This document shows, one piece after another, positions 24,161-33,835 of a stretch of DNA of 64,000 nucleotides. Position 1 is the first letter of the stretch. Every line of letters starts with the position of its first letter. The stretch lies in assembly GCF_014284155.1 (NCBI RefSeq), contig NZ_JACOFZ010000001.1, positions 372,001 to 436,000 on the forward strand, read 5' to 3'. The notes beneath the pieces are model-generated. The model worked only from the letters and a program-made list of their open reading frames with translations. It was not told the origin of the DNA and made no database searches. This stretch comes from Affinundibacterium nitidum. GTDB taxonomy: Bacteria; Pseudomonadota; Gammaproteobacteria; Burkholderiales; Burkholderiaceae_D. The translations under genes were made by a program, and so were the position numbers.

Positions 24161-25888
24161 TTACAAAGCAAAATCCAAATCTGCTACGCCGATTAACTTA
24201 ATCGCTGCCTGAGTATCAGTTGCAGTGACAGCCTCAGCAATTTTGACCGCCTTTTGATAGGTCTCTTCTGGGGTGTTGTAACTAATTCCCTGGTCCAGAG
24301 AAAAATATTTGCCCACAGCGAATTTATTGTCCAACAAATCTGCCACATAGCCAAAATCAGCCTTACCTTTGAAACTATGAGCTGCACTGAGGATAGTATC
24401 AATAAGCGTGCCACGAGTTTCTGCGCCTTTTGTACCTGCTGGTAAAGCCAGTGCTTTAGTCCAATAGTTGAGCCCTTCTTGATCAACTTCCGTACGCCCC
24501 AAAACATTCTTGTAAATGGTACGTACAAACGCCTCATCACCCATTGCGGAAGAATAACCTGTGAGTGCACTAAAGGTTGGACTAATCGCTGCAGCATAAA
24601 ATGACTCACCGATTTTTTCGATGCTCACGCCATTCTTGTATTGAGTCATCCAGTAGTTCATTCCGCCGGAGTCTGGCACGCGGTTAAAATATGCAATATA
24701 CAATTCGATTATCTTTTGTACTGCGGTCGCAGATATGGATCGCGCGATTTCTGCCGCAGCAGCATCGATTGTCATGTCCGCAAACTGAATCGTTTCTACA
24801 GAAGTCAACTTATCAATATTTTGCGGTTTAATTTGATCTGCGACGGTGACGACGGTCTTGCCGTTTTCGTCAACCGATTTTGTTAATTTTGATTGAAGCC
24901 TTGATGTCGCCAATTTGACAGTATCAATGCCATTTCCGCCATCAATAACGTTCGCTTCGTCATTCAAAATGATGGAGTCGTTATAGGCACTTCCGATCAC
25001 GTTTTCAATTTTTGCATCAAAGGCAATTGATAAATTGTCTTTGGCCACCGAGTCATAGCGAGTTAATCCGATAGATGAGCTACCGCCTGGAGTCAAATCT
25101 ATTTTTGCACCGACGCTTGCACTCGATACCTTGATGGTATCGATGCCACCATCATCAACAATAATCTTCAAGACTCGCCCATCGAGATCAGAATATTCGT
25201 AGGTATCGTTTTGCGTATGATAGGCGACACTACCGTATAGATAGCGTAAAGCGAGGATATCAAACTTACCGAAGAAATCGCGTTCCTGTTTTTGTGGGCC
25301 AGAAATATAGGACATAACCGATACTAGGGTCGTATCTTCACTTGTCGCTAAATAATTTCCTTTTTGCTTAGATGAGCCGGCGTAGCCGTTATAGTCGCCG
25401 GGGTGTTTCAAACCAAGTGCGTGCCCAATCTCGTGGATTAGTGTTGAGTAATTTTGTTCACCAGGCACAAAATCTGTCAAACCGCCGATGTCGTAGCCAT
25501 TCAAATAAACGCTAGCAAAAACTGGAATTTGCACTTGCGTCTCACCGAGGCTATCCTTCTGGTAGCTATTTCCAAAACGAAGTACTCCAGTTTCACCTTT
25601 TGCCTCGTCTTTTTCGACAAAGGTGATCCCCACTTGCTGTGAGATATTTTTCAAAATCTCGCGAGTTGCTATTCGCTGTTGCTCGGTAAACTGAGAATAA
25701 CCGTTTGGGTCGCTCGGATTGGGCTTATCAAAACCAAGAAAAGTAAAACTATAAGTCAGCGTCACCGCCTCACCTGGCTTACTCCAACGCTTACTTAAAT
25801 CGTAAAGCATCACATCGATACGATAATCACCAGTGTAAGGAAATTCAATGACTGTTTTTGGTTGAAATGGAATAGTGGAATTTGCCAT
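24161..25888 (-). CDS. Serralysin-like M10 zinc metalloprotease with DUF4214
   Basis: Secreted metzincin. The zinc motif is HEIGHALGLKHP (residues 152-163) and the Met-turn SVMSY is at 190-194. A Ser/Asp/Gly-rich region follows with one good RTX nonapeptide (VIDGGNGIDTVKLA, near 315) and degenerate copies. A DUF4214 region (about 390-515) shows two FNRVPD/LGRTEVD-type repeats. There is no N-terminal signal peptide, and the end AIKLIGVADLDFAL is the hydrophobic kind seen in type I secretion substrates. No hlyB/hlyD/tolC-like genes are nearby. 575 residues, single-gene unit. Confidence 0.88.
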   Translation of the reverse strand: MANSTIPFQPKTVIEFPYTGDYRIDVMLYDLSKRWSKPGEAVTLTYSFTFLGFDKPNPSDPNGYSQFTEQQRIATREILKNISQQVGITFVEKDEAKGETGVLRFGNSYQKDSLGETQVQIPVFASVYLNGYDIGGLTDFVPGEQNYSTLIHEIGHALGLKHPGDYNGYAGSSKQKGNYLATSEDTTLVSVMSYISGPQKQERDFFGKFDILALRYLYGSVAYHTQNDTYEYSDLDGRVLKIIVDDGGIDTIKVSSASVGAKIDLTPGGSSSIGLTRYDSVAKDNLSIAFDAKIENVIGSAYNDSIILNDEANVIDGGNGIDTVKLATSRLQSKLTKSVDENGKTVVTVADQIKPQNIDKLTSVETIQFADMTIDAAAAEIARSISATAVQKIIELYIAYFNRVPDSGGMNYWMTQYKNGVSIEKIGESFYAAAISPTFSALTGYSSAMGDEAFVRTIYKNVLGRTEVDQEGLNYWTKALALPAGTKGAETRGTLIDTILSAAHSFKGKADFGYVADLLDNKFAVGKYFSLDQGISYNTPEETYQKAVKIAEAVTATDTQAAIKLIGVADLDFAL

Positions 25889-26181
25889 GTGAACGATACC
25901 TAAATTATGCTAAAACGAAATAAACACGAGCGTAAAAATTAGAAAATGCCCCAAATTAATGAATAACTTGGTGCAAAAATAATCAATGCGCAAAGAAAAA
26001 TGTAAAATTAACAATGTATTCGTATTCTAATATCGTGCAGCTTTTTTGGATACAGTTTTTATACAAAAACTAACATTAACTTTCGAAGTAAATCTCAGTA
26101 TTCCCCTCGAGAAATGCGAACACGGCAAATCATGGTCAGTGTGCTATTGGGCACTCCAAATCTAGCGACGACCACCTTATC

Positions 26182-26967
26182 CTACTTTAATCGCTGCCGA
26201 ACCTGCTCAAAAAAGCAAATAGCGCCACTTGCAGCAACGTTCAATGACTCAATTTCTGCTCTCTGCGGGATAGTGACAACTGCATGCGCCAAGGCCATCA
26301 GATTTTGCGAGACTCCTTGCCCCTCGTGTCCAAAAAGCCATGCCAATGGTTGAGTCAAATTAGCTTGGTAAATGTTAGTTGTCGTATGCGAGCTCGTTGC
26401 AAAGACAGGAATTGAGCTTTCTTTTATTAAGGTTTGAAGATCAACCGATTCAAAAATTTCAAGTAAAAAATGGGCTCCCATACCTGCCCGCAAGACTTTA
26501 GGTGACCAAGCTGATGCTGTTCCCTCACCACAATAAACTTGTTTAATTCCTGCAGCAGCAGCGCTGCGCAAAATCGAACCAAGGTTTCCTGGGTCTTGCA
26601 GCCCATCAAGTAACACTGCGTCCAACGCCAAAGGTCCGGCTATGGTGGCACTCGGAGCGTTAGCGACAAATACTAAACCTACTCCGTTATCTACTTGACT
26701 GATGGCTTGATATAAGGAGTCAGGCAAAGCGACTACTTTAGCGTTTTGCTTTTCGCATTCAGCGATAATTTGCTGTACCTCTGAATTCTGCAAACTTGAT
26801 TCGGATACGATGCATAACTCGGGGCCACCACGATGCTGCAAATAGGCTTGGCATAAGTGGGCGCCATCTAAGAGCGTCTTTCCGCTTTTACGCCGTGCGT
26901 TGGCGTTGGTTGCAAGGTGTTTGAGCTCCTTGAACAGCGCGTTGTCTCGCGACGTAATTTGCTTCAT
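26182..26967 (-). CDS. TrmH/SpoU-family RNA 2'-O-methyltransferase
   Basis: SPOUT-fold RNA methyltransferase of 261 residues. The N-terminal substrate-binding domain ([30 protein letters not shown]) precedes the knotted catalytic domain with motif 1 [20 protein letters not shown], motif 2 [11 protein letters not shown] and motif 3 [14 protein letters not shown]. The domain order resembles RlmB-like 23S rRNA enzymes, but the exact nucleotide cannot be told. Its ATG overlaps the rnhB stop by 4 bases (ATGA). Confidence 0.9.
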   Translation of the reverse strand: MKQITSRDNALFKELKHLATNANARRKSGKTLLDGAHLCQAYLQHRGGPELCIVSESSLQNSEVQQIIAECEKQNAKVVALPDSLYQAISQVDNGVGLVFVANAPSATIAGPLALDAVLLDGLQDPGNLGSILRSAAAAGIKQVYCGEGTASAWSPKVLRAGMGAHFLLEIFESVDLQTLIKESSIPVFATSSHTTTNIYQANLTQPLAWLFGHEGQGVSQNLMALAHAVVTIPQRAEIESLNVAASGAICFFEQVRQRLK

Positions 26968-27581
26968 ATTGATTCTTTCAGGAGGGCTTTCACTGGGCCA
27001 TAGGACTTGCGATGGATGGGCGAAACACCAAATTCCTTGAGGCGAGCAAGGTGTAGTGCTGTTGGATATCCTTTATGCTGGTCTAGGGCATATTGTGGGT
27101 ACTGCTCGTGCAACTTTGCAAGTAAATGATCACGAGCGGTTTTCGCTAAAATCGAGGCTGCTGAAATCGCAGGAACCTTATCGTCGCCCTTCACAATGGC
27201 CTCGGAACGAACCGGCATCACCGGACATCGGTTGCCATCAATCAGCGCCAAGCTTGGCGTAATCTTCAAGCCCTCTACAGCCCTACGCATTGCCAACATT
27301 GTGGCTTGTAGGATGTTGAGATCGTCAATTTCCTGCTCTGAGCATTCAGCGATTGACCATGCTAAAGCTTTTTCTTTGATCTCGATCGCCAGTGCATCGC
27401 GTTGTGTTTCACTGAGTTTTTTTGAATCTCGCAAACCTTCAATTGGTCTTCGTGGATCAAGGATAACCGCTGCGGCAGTCACTGGGCCCGCCAAAGGGCC
27501 TCGACCAGCCTCATCGACTCCACAAATAACTTCGTTTTCATCGATGAAGTCGAACAAGGACATCGTCTCATTTTGTGCCAT
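26964..27581 (-). CDS. rnhB: Ribonuclease HII
   Basis: Cleaves RNA in RNA-DNA hybrids and removes single ribonucleotides from DNA. The active-site motif [15 protein letters not shown] (Asp and Glu near residues 22-23) is followed by [21 protein letters not shown] and [11 protein letters not shown], and by LDQHKGYPT with the usual KGYPT motif. 205 residues, typical. It overlaps the upstream glutaredoxin-like gene by 14 bases and the downstream methyltransferase gene by 4, so the three form one operon. Confidence 0.97.
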   Translation of the reverse strand: MAQNETMSLFDFIDENEVICGVDEAGRGPLAGPVTAAAVILDPRRPIEGLRDSKKLSETQRDALAIEIKEKALAWSIAECSEQEIDDLNILQATMLAMRRAVEGLKITPSLALIDGNRCPVMPVRSEAIVKGDDKVPAISAASILAKTARDHLLAKLHEQYPQYALDQHKGYPTALHLARLKEFGVSPIHRKSYGPVKALLKESI

Positions 27582-27855
27582 GTTGGAACACTTCCTTTGA
27601 TTCGTTTAGGAATAAATGTAATGCAGGCAAGTCGAGAAAATAATGACATAACTTTTGCCTCGGCCCGCCTTCAGGGCTCACCATTAATACGGGAACTAAT
27701 TCATCATAAACTTCGAGGAACTCCTCATTTCCTACGCAATCGATATCCACGACCTCAATCGTATGAACCACATCTCCTAATGCAACATGAAGTTGATCAA
27801 GCATGTCTTGGCAGAGGTGACAGTAACTGCGAGAATAAAGTGTAAATTGAAACAT
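27568..27855 (-). CDS. Glutaredoxin-like DUF836 family protein
   Basis: Small thioredoxin-fold protein of 95 residues. The redox pair is CHLC (Cys12 and Cys15) after a beta strand FQFTLYSR, with [16 protein letters not shown] and a cis-Pro-like VPVLMV further on. The family has no firm function; thiol-disulfide exchange is inferred from the motif. First gene of the operon with rnhB, which starts inside its 3' end. Confidence 0.85.
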   Translation of the reverse strand: MFQFTLYSRSYCHLCQDMLDQLHVALGDVVHTIEVVDIDCVGNEEFLEVYDELVPVLMVSPEGGPRQKLCHYFLDLPALHLFLNESKEVFQHGTK

Positions 27856-27946
27856 ACTTAACGAACAGAGCCAGTGGTTTTGAAGAGGGTTTAAGCCCGA
27901 ATTATAAGCCCACCGCGCAGAAACACCCAGTGCTCTGTCTCACCAT

Positions 27947-27983
27947 AAAAAAACCGCAGTCCGAGAAGAGCTGCGGTTTTTTT
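27947..27983 (-). terminator. Terminator of the rpoE-degP operon
   Basis: Thirteen-base perfect stem, AAAAAAACCGCAG (27947-27959) and its complement (27971-27983), loop of 11. A and T runs on both sides let it work in both directions, but only the minus-strand degP lies directly upstream. Confidence 0.9.
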
Positions 27984-28001
27984 CAAACAAACTAACTTAA
28001 T

Positions 28002-29540
28002 CTATTGCACTGGGCGGATGACAACGAATTGTGAAGACTGACCTGATCGAACCAAGAGAACCACTGGCTTCTTGGCATCCAACTTCGCCGCAATCGATTC
28101 GAATTGTTTCGCATCTTTTATATCAACATTATTGATCATCAAGATGACATCGCCGGGACGCAATCCGCTTAAGGCTGCTGCACCTTCAACGCTTTCGATT
28201 ACAACACCCGCCGCATTTGGTACTGCTCGTTTTTGCGCATCTGTTAAGTCGGAAACTGTTAACCCAAGAATATTCTCAGCACTTTCCTTCTTTGATCTTT
28301 TCTCTGGCTTAGCACTTGCTTTATCGGGCTCAGCTTCGCCAACGATAGCGGAAATTTCTTTCTGAGCGCCTTTACGCCAGATCACCACATTTGCCTTGGT
28401 ACCTGGCTTAGTGCCGCCAACCACACGCGGTAAATCTGTACGTTTTTCGATTGCGATACCATTAAATTTCAATATCACATCACCATCCTGTAAACCAGCT
28501 TTATCAGCTGGGCCACCAGCCTCAACCCGAGCAATCAAAGCTCCTTGCTGTTTGCTCAACCCGAGAGACTCAGCAACCTCTTTGCTTAGATCCGCGATTT
28601 CGACGCCCAAACGTCCACGGGAAACAGTCCCCGTAGATTTCAGCTGCTCCACAACGCGCATCGCCTCATCGATCGGGATCGCGAACGAAATTCCCATATA
28701 ACCGCCAGAGCGGCTGTAAATTTGTGAATTGATGCCAATCACTTCGCCGCGCATATTGATCAATGGGCCACCAGAATTGCCAGGATTAACAGCCACGTCT
28801 GTTTGAATTAAAGGAAGGAAGTCCCCAGTATCACGAGCCTTAGAAGAAATGATGCCTGCAGTTACCGTGTTGTCTAGATCAAAAGGTGAGCCAATGGCAA
28901 TTACCCACTCGCCAGCACGAATTTTGTCAGAGTCACCAATTGCCATTTTTGGCAACTTACTTCCTTCGATCTTCAATACTGCAACATCAGTACGACGATC
29001 ACTTCCAATGACCTTGGCCTTAAACTCACGCTTATCATTGAGTTTGACATAGACCTCAGAAGCCCCATCAACCACATGTGTATTGGTTAGCACATATCCA
29101 TCTTGCGACACGATGAAACCTGAACCAACTCCACGAGGAACCTCTTGCTCTAATTGTTTCGGTGCCTGGCGCCGGTTACGAGGATTCGGTTGTGTCGGGG
29201 CTGGAATGCCAAAGAAACGACGTAGCATCTCTTGAGCTTGGTCATCATCGGCAAATGGATCGTTTTGAGCCTGAGATACTTTTTGGGTGGTGCGAATATT
29301 GACCACCGCGGGGCTGGTTTTTTCAACCAGTTGCGTAAAATCAGGCAAACCAGTGACCAATACCGGCGCTTGACTCTGCTGCGCAGTTGTAGGCACCTGC
29401 GCTATCGCATCACTCGAAGTACTGAAGTGGCTAATACCAGCGAAAACAGAAGCACTAATTAAAAGGGAGGAAATTAAAATAGAAATGTGTTTTTCAACAG
29501 GAAGAGATCGAATATTTTTCATATTGTCACCGTTATGCAT
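28002..29540 (-). CDS. DegP/MucD periplasmic serine protease-chaperone
   Basis: HtrA-family protease for misfolded envelope proteins. Signal-anchor or signal peptide region ISILISSLLISASVFAG, then the trypsin-like domain with the triad His155 (TNTHVVDGA), Asp185 (RRTDVAVLK) and Ser256 (NPGNSGGPL), then two PDZ domains (near 320-405 and 425-510). Numbers are from ATG 29540; an alternative ATG at 29522 removes six residues and has GGTGA upstream. Last gene of the sigma-E operon, starting 5 bases after rseB, as in MucD of pseudomonads. Confidence 0.94.
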   Translation of the reverse strand: MHNGDNMKNIRSLPVEKHISILISSLLISASVFAGISHFSTSSDAIAQVPTTAQQSQAPVLVTGLPDFTQLVEKTSPAVVNIRTTQKVSQAQNDPFADDDQAQEMLRRFFGIPAPTQPNPRNRRQAPKQLEQEVPRGVGSGFIVSQDGYVLTNTHVVDGASEVYVKLNDKREFKAKVIGSDRRTDVAVLKIEGSKLPKMAIGDSDKIRAGEWVIAIGSPFDLDNTVTAGIISSKARDTGDFLPLIQTDVAVNPGNSGGPLINMRGEVIGINSQIYSRSGGYMGISFAIPIDEAMRVVEQLKSTGTVSRGRLGVEIADLSKEVAESLGLSKQQGALIARVEAGGPADKAGLQDGDVILKFNGIAIEKRTDLPRVVGGTKPGTKANVVIWRKGAQKEISAIVGEAEPDKASAKPEKRSKKESAENILGLTVSDLTDAQKRAVPNAAGVVIESVEGAAALSGLRPGDVILMINNVDIKDAKQFESIAAKLDAKKPVVLLVRSGQSSQFVVIRPVQ

Positions 29541-29545
29541 TTACC

Positions 29546-30550
29546 CTATTTTTTGAATTGAATTGAACTCACCACTTGTTTAATTGCAGCTGATGGTACT
29601 TCCCCTACTACTGTCAACCAATGTTCGCCAAGACGTTTTGAGGTGATTGTCATCGCCCCTTGTTGTAGACTGCCCTCTGTACGATTTCCCAAATTAGGTT
29701 CAATAAACACCGAGAAAGTAGACAAGCCATCTGAAAACATCATTTGTACGACTTCATGAGACTTGACAACATTACTGTCGTTACCCGCCGCAGATGCTGA
29801 CATAGGTATTAATCGACGAGTTTCAAGAGTCTTTTTGTAACCGGCAGGTAAAGATTTCACTGACCAGCCAGAATTGACATTGGCTTTCACTGTCAGATAC
29901 TCCGTTTTCCAATTGGCAATACCGGAATAACTTGGTTTCAAACGTGATTTATCAATATCTCCAATACTAACTTGTGTAAAGGCGATCTGTTCAATAACCT
30001 CTTGACGAGGATTGAGTGTTTGAATCCCGAGTAAAAGATTCGTATTCTTTTCAACGCACAACTTAAATCCATAACGAGAAGAGTCTTTGGGCTGCAAACT
30101 TAAAACTTGGCACTCGGCACCTGCGACACGGCTCATTTGCGCTTTTCGTATCAAGTAAGATTGCGGCAACAAGTTAGCGCTCTCGTTGAGCAATGCAGGA
30201 AACTCTTCTTGTGTCAGATTTTTTTCCACTTGAATTGTTTTACTTTCGGGCAAATAACAATTTACCTCGCCATTGCGACGAACATATTCACGTGGCTTTC
30301 CATCCAAGATTTCCAGTTTCTCAACTTCAACATCACCATCATATCCATGGGTGATACGTGAAGTACGTATCTGGTTTCCTTGTTGATATACGAACGTACC
30401 TGAGTAACTCAGTTTTCTCGCAGCCGATTGTATCGACTGCAGCAACTTACCCATCTCGGCATCATCTGGATTCGATTGCGCAAAGGCGACAAGTGGCAAA
30501 ATACCACTTAAAAAGAAGACCCCTAATCGATATACCAAGCGTTGGAACAT
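29546..30550 (-). CDS. rseB: Sigma-E regulatory protein RseB/MucB
   Basis: Periplasmic sensor that binds the anti-sigma factor RseA and shields it from proteolysis. A signal peptide (ends LVAFAQ at about 25) precedes the two-domain lipoprotein-carrier-like fold; recognisable segments are ARKLSYSGTFVYQQGNQIRTSRITH and GYKKTLETRRLIP in the C-terminal domain. 334 residues, family length. It sits between rseA (3 bases away) and degP. Confidence 0.92.
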   Translation of the reverse strand: MFQRLVYRLGVFFLSGILPLVAFAQSNPDDAEMGKLLQSIQSAARKLSYSGTFVYQQGNQIRTSRITHGYDGDVEVEKLEILDGKPREYVRRNGEVNCYLPESKTIQVEKNLTQEEFPALLNESANLLPQSYLIRKAQMSRVAGAECQVLSLQPKDSSRYGFKLCVEKNTNLLLGIQTLNPRQEVIEQIAFTQVSIGDIDKSRLKPSYSGIANWKTEYLTVKANVNSGWSVKSLPAGYKKTLETRRLIPMSASAAGNDSNVVKSHEVVQMMFSDGLSTFSVFIEPNLGNRTEGSLQQGAMTITSKRLGEHWLTVVGEVPSAAIKQVVSSIQFKK

Positions 30551-30553
30551 AGC

Positions 30554-31246
30554 CTATTTCTCAATGGGTGTTGGAACAACGTTTGCTTTTTGGATATGTC
30601 GGGCACCACTCTCCAGAGTCGGAGAAACCTTTTGGTGCGCCTGCAAATAACTGTCAAGGCGAGGATCACGCAACATTTCAACTTGATCTTCAAGTTTAGG
30701 GGCAAATTCCATATCTTTAGAATTACCTGACATGGTATTTGGGGTTCCTGTATTTGACGACGAAGTCGGGACGCTACTATTAGAAGCGAGCTTGATATTG
30801 GAACCAAAGGTATCGACGTTTTCAGCTTTAGCAACCACTGCTGATTCCTGCCCAGGTCCATTTATGCTCGAAATAATCTGAGGCGCCATCACAAAAGCAA
30901 CCATCACCGCTGCAGCTATGCTGGTCATCGCCATATAGCGAGAAGTTCTCGCACGTCCTAAAGTTTGCTGGTCACTAGTCGCCTTCTCGATACTTTTTGG
31001 CGCAAACAATACCGGCTCAGTCTCAAGGCGCGCCATTATCTTTCGCGAAAAATCTGGGCTCATAGACACATCGAGGTCTTCCGAACGCAAAATATCGCCA
31101 ATTTGATGATATTCGCTCCAAGAGCGCAGTAATTGACGGTCCGGATCTTGGCGCATTTGCCCCAGCAATGCATCCAACTGCGCATCATTCAATTCGCCAT
31201 CCACGGCGCTTGAGATGCTAGTGTTAGTGTTGATCTTGGTTTCCAT
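30554..31246 (-). CDS. rseA: Anti-sigma-E factor RseA/MucA-like
   Basis: Inner-membrane anti-sigma factor. The cytosolic N-domain has SISSAVDGELNDAQLDALLGQM and WSEYHQIGDILR, typical of RseA; one transmembrane helix follows at about 104-122 (MAMTSIAAAVMVAFVMAPQ); the rest is a periplasmic Ser/Asn-rich tail ending with a helical segment that would meet RseB. It follows rpoE by 52 bases and has GGGGAAG before its ATG. Confidence 0.9.
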   Translation of the reverse strand: METKINTNTSISSAVDGELNDAQLDALLGQMRQDPDRQLLRSWSEYHQIGDILRSEDLDVSMSPDFSRKIMARLETEPVLFAPKSIEKATSDQQTLGRARTSRYMAMTSIAAAVMVAFVMAPQIISSINGPGQESAVVAKAENVDTFGSNIKLASNSSVPTSSSNTGTPNTMSGNSKDMEFAPKLEDQVEMLRDPRLDSYLQAHQKVSPTLESGARHIQKANVVPTPIEK

Positions 31247-31298
31247 CTTAACTTCCCCGGCTGATTTAATTCGTTTCTATTTGTTCTGAGATTTTGCA

Positions 31299-31901
31299 TT
31301 ACCAACGCTGATCGATCGCTGTACCAATCAATGGTCTCAATTTCTCTGCGATCGCTTCACGCGCTCTAAAAATTCGACTGCGAACAGTGCCGATCGGGCA
31401 AAGCATGACCTCTGCGATTTCATCGTAACTAAGCCCTTCAATCTCACGCAATGTAATGGCATTACGTAACTCTTCTGGCAGAGACTGCATTACGGCATTA
31501 ACGGTATTAGCGATTTGTTTGCTAGCCAATAAAGATTCCGGCGTATTGATATCTCTTAGTCCATCTGCATCATTAAAGCTCTCGGCTTCGTCTATATCCG
31601 AATCTGTCGAAGTTGGCGCTCTTCGCCCTTGTGTGACGAGATAGTTTTTCGCCGTATTAATTCCAATTCGATAGAGCCAAGTGTAAAACGCTGAATCACC
31701 TCGAAAATTCGCTAATGCACGATATGCCTTAATAAATGCTTCTTGGACCACATCCTCTGCCTCTGCATGATCATGGACGAGACGAGACACGAGCCGAAAT
31801 AGTTTCCTTTGATATTTGGAAACGAGAAGCTCAAATGCCCTTTTATCACCTTGTTGAACGCGCTCAACCAGTAATTGATCAATCTCGCGCTCTGTCGTCA
31901 C
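31299..31901 (-). CDS. rpoE: RNA polymerase sigma factor RpoE
   Basis: ECF sigma factor for envelope stress. Region 2 is FRLVSRLVHDHAEAEDVVQEAF with AFYTWLYRIGINTAKNYL; region 4 is LREIEGLSYDEIAEVM and GTVRSRIFRARE. The start is GTG 31901, giving MTTEREIDQLLVERVQQGD, which lines up with E. coli RpoE; no in-frame ATG upstream is free of stops. GGGA lies 8 bases before it. 200 residues. First gene of rpoE-rseA-rseB-degP, with a candidate autoregulated promoter about 60 bases upstream. Confidence 0.96.
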   Translation of the reverse strand: MTTEREIDQLLVERVQQGDKRAFELLVSKYQRKLFRLVSRLVHDHAEAEDVVQEAFIKAYRALANFRGDSAFYTWLYRIGINTAKNYLVTQGRRAPTSTDSDIDEAESFNDADGLRDINTPESLLASKQIANTVNAVMQSLPEELRNAITLREIEGLSYDEIAEVMLCPIGTVRSRIFRAREAIAEKLRPLIGTAIDQRW

Positions 31902-31962
31902 GCCGTTATTCCCATTTGTGCATTTATTGTTATGGCCCTGCTCTAAGTCTTTCTCACAGAAC

Positions 31963-31990
31963 TATGACAAAAGCCATTTTTAAAAGTTCA
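31963..31990 (-). promoter_or_regulatory. Candidate sigma-E promoter of rpoE
   Basis: On the minus strand: TGAACTT (complement of 31984-31990), exactly 16 bases, then TCATA (complement of 31963-31967). The E. coli sigma-E consensus is GGAACTT-N16-TCnnA, so this fits an autoregulated promoter about 60 bases before the rpoE GTG. It overlaps nothing but the last codons of the ygfX-like gene (stop at 31995). Confidence 0.6.
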
Positions 31991-31994
31991 TTTT

Positions 31995-32474
31995 TTACAG
32001 TTGATCTAACGCAAGTATATTAGAGGCCTGTCTCTGGCGTGCGAAACGTACGATAACCTTTAACCGACGAAAATCTGAATAACTCAAAGCATCTGGTAAC
32101 ACGGCCAAGTAAAAACATCGTCCCGTTTCGCTACGCAAATGCAATAAAACGAAGAAAGACCAAGCTTTACTACTCTGCTCAATCACCACAAACTGATTTA
32201 ACAATGTTTCACCATCTGATTCAAACTCCCTCAGTTGCAATGTAAAGTCTTGGCGAACACAAAGCTCCCATAACAGACGATCGCAAAATATCTGCTTGAT
32301 TTGCTCAAAGTTAAAGTAGACGATCGACGTAAGTAAAATAAGCCCAAATACAAACCAAGAAACATCAAACAAACTCAAGTAAGCGATCACTGCAACTGAC
32401 AGAAACAACATCAAGCCAATTGCGCTACGCAGGCATGCTGAAGTCTTAACGCGAATTCGTAGATCGGATTTCAT
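31995..32474 (-). CDS. YgfX/CptA-like membrane protein
   Basis: 159 residues with a hairpin of two transmembrane helices (about 15-33 and 36-53, around FDVSWFVFG) and a soluble C-terminal domain. The end, LRSETGRCFYLAVLPDALSY then FRRLKVIVRF, resembles the C-terminal domain of YgfX, where the pattern is LRS-x-G-(x)n-DxRRL. YgfX in E. coli is the membrane partner of SdhE/YgfY; no sdhE is present here. It lies between fabF and rpoE. The family call rests on weak similarity that I see by eye. Confidence 0.6.
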   Translation of the reverse strand: MKSDLRIRVKTSACLRSAIGLMLFLSVAVIAYLSLFDVSWFVFGLILLTSIVYFNFEQIKQIFCDRLLWELCVRQDFTLQLREFESDGETLLNQFVVIEQSSKAWSFFVLLHLRSETGRCFYLAVLPDALSYSDFRRLKVIVRFARQRQASNILALDQL

Positions 32475-32485
32475 AAGAGAAAGGC

Positions 32486-32518
32486 AAAAAAAAACACCAC
32501 ATTAAATATGTGGTGTTT
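32486..32518 (-). terminator. Terminator after fabF
   Basis: Eleven-base stem AAACACCACAT (32492-32502) with complement at 32508-32518, loop of 5, and a run of A (32486-32494) that becomes the U tract on the minus strand. Separates the fab genes from ygfX and rpoE. Confidence 0.88.
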
Positions 32519-32556
32519 ATTTTAATTCAATTGCAACAATCTACAATCGCTTGTGT

Positions 32557-33798
32557 TTAAACTTTTCCGAAGATTAGTGTGCCGTTTGTCCCACCAAAAC
32601 CGAACGAGTTCTTCATTGCATATTGAATCGGCATTTCACGGGCAACGTTCGCACAGTAGTCGAGATCGCACTCGGGATCTTGATTAATGATATTGATCGT
32701 TGGTGGAGAAACTTGATGATGAACCGCAAGAACAGACAATACTGACTCTAAGCCACCAGCGCCACCTAATAAGTGACCAGTCATCGACTTCGTCGAATTA
32801 ATTGTCATCTTATAAGCATGATCGCCAAAAGCTGCTTTGATTGCATCGGTTTCATTCTTATCACCCAGTGGTGTAGAAGTGCCGTGTGCGTTCAAGTAGC
32901 TGATTTGATCAGTGTTCAGGCCTGCATTTTTCAATGCACCCAACATACTACGTCGTGGACCATCAACAGTCGGAGTCGTAATATGATAAGCGTCGCCACT
33001 CATACCGAAGCCCATGACTTCAGCATAAATTCTAGCGCCACGCGCTTTCGCATGCTCATACTCCTCCAAGACCATAACACCAGCCCCCTCACCTAGAACA
33101 AAACCATCACGGTCTTTATCCCATGGCCGAGAAGCAGTGGATGGATCATCATTACGAGAAGACAATGCACGCGCAGACGCAAAACCACCCAAGCCCAGAG
33201 GTGAGATGGTTGACTCCGCACCACCAGCAATCATCACATCGGCATCACCGTACTCAATCATACGAGCAGCGTTACCAATACAATGCAAACCAGTCGTGCA
33301 AGCAGTAACGATCGCCAAGTTAGGACCTTTCAATCCATACTTAATCGACAAATTACCGGAAATCATATTAATGATAGATGCAGGCACAAAGAAAGGTGTA
33401 ATACGACGCGGTCCGCGCGCCATCAACACTTCCTTAGTTTCTTCGATCAATGGCAAGCCACCGATACCAGAGCCCACGATCACGCCAATGCGATCTGCAT
33501 TTTCTTCTGTGACAGTGAGACCAGAATCCTGAAAAGCCTGCACTCCAGCCGCGATACCGTAATGGATAAATGTATCCATATTGCGCGCTTCTTTTGCTGG
33601 AATGTAGTCTTCGATATTGAAGCCTTTCACCTCACCCGCAAAGTGAGTGGAGAAAGGTGTTGCATCAAACTTGGTGATCGTAGCGATACCAGATTTGCCG
33701 GCGAGGATGGCAGCCCATGTGTCGGCAATATTATTGCCGACAGGAGACACACAACCAAGGCCAGTAATTACAACTCGACGTTTACTCGTGAGGCTCAA
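32557..33798 (-). CDS. fabF: 3-oxoacyl-ACP synthase II
   Basis: Condensing enzyme of fatty-acid elongation. The thiolase-fold catalytic set is present: Cys in [12 protein letters not shown] (about 170), His in [11 protein letters not shown] and His in [15 protein letters not shown]. The start is TTG 33798: AGGAG sits 6 bases upstream, the N-terminus becomes [15 protein letters not shown], and no in-frame ATG or GTG occurs before the conserved fold. 413 residues. It follows acpP by 37 bases, the common order acpP-fabF. Confidence 0.96.
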   Translation of the reverse strand: MSLTSKRRVVITGLGCVSPVGNNIADTWAAILAGKSGIATITKFDATPFSTHFAGEVKGFNIEDYIPAKEARNMDTFIHYGIAAGVQAFQDSGLTVTEENADRIGVIVGSGIGGLPLIEETKEVLMARGPRRITPFFVPASIINMISGNLSIKYGLKGPNLAIVTACTTGLHCIGNAARMIEYGDADVMIAGGAESTISPLGLGGFASARALSSRNDDPSTASRPWDKDRDGFVLGEGAGVMVLEEYEHAKARGARIYAEVMGFGMSGDAYHITTPTVDGPRRSMLGALKNAGLNTDQISYLNAHGTSTPLGDKNETDAIKAAFGDHAYKMTINSTKSMTGHLLGGAGGLESVLSVLAVHHQVSPPTINIINQDPECDLDYCANVAREMPIQYAMKNSFGFGGTNGTLIFGKV

Positions 33799-33835
33799 GC
33801 GTCTCTCCTGGAATTTAAAAAGCTATCCGACGGAA

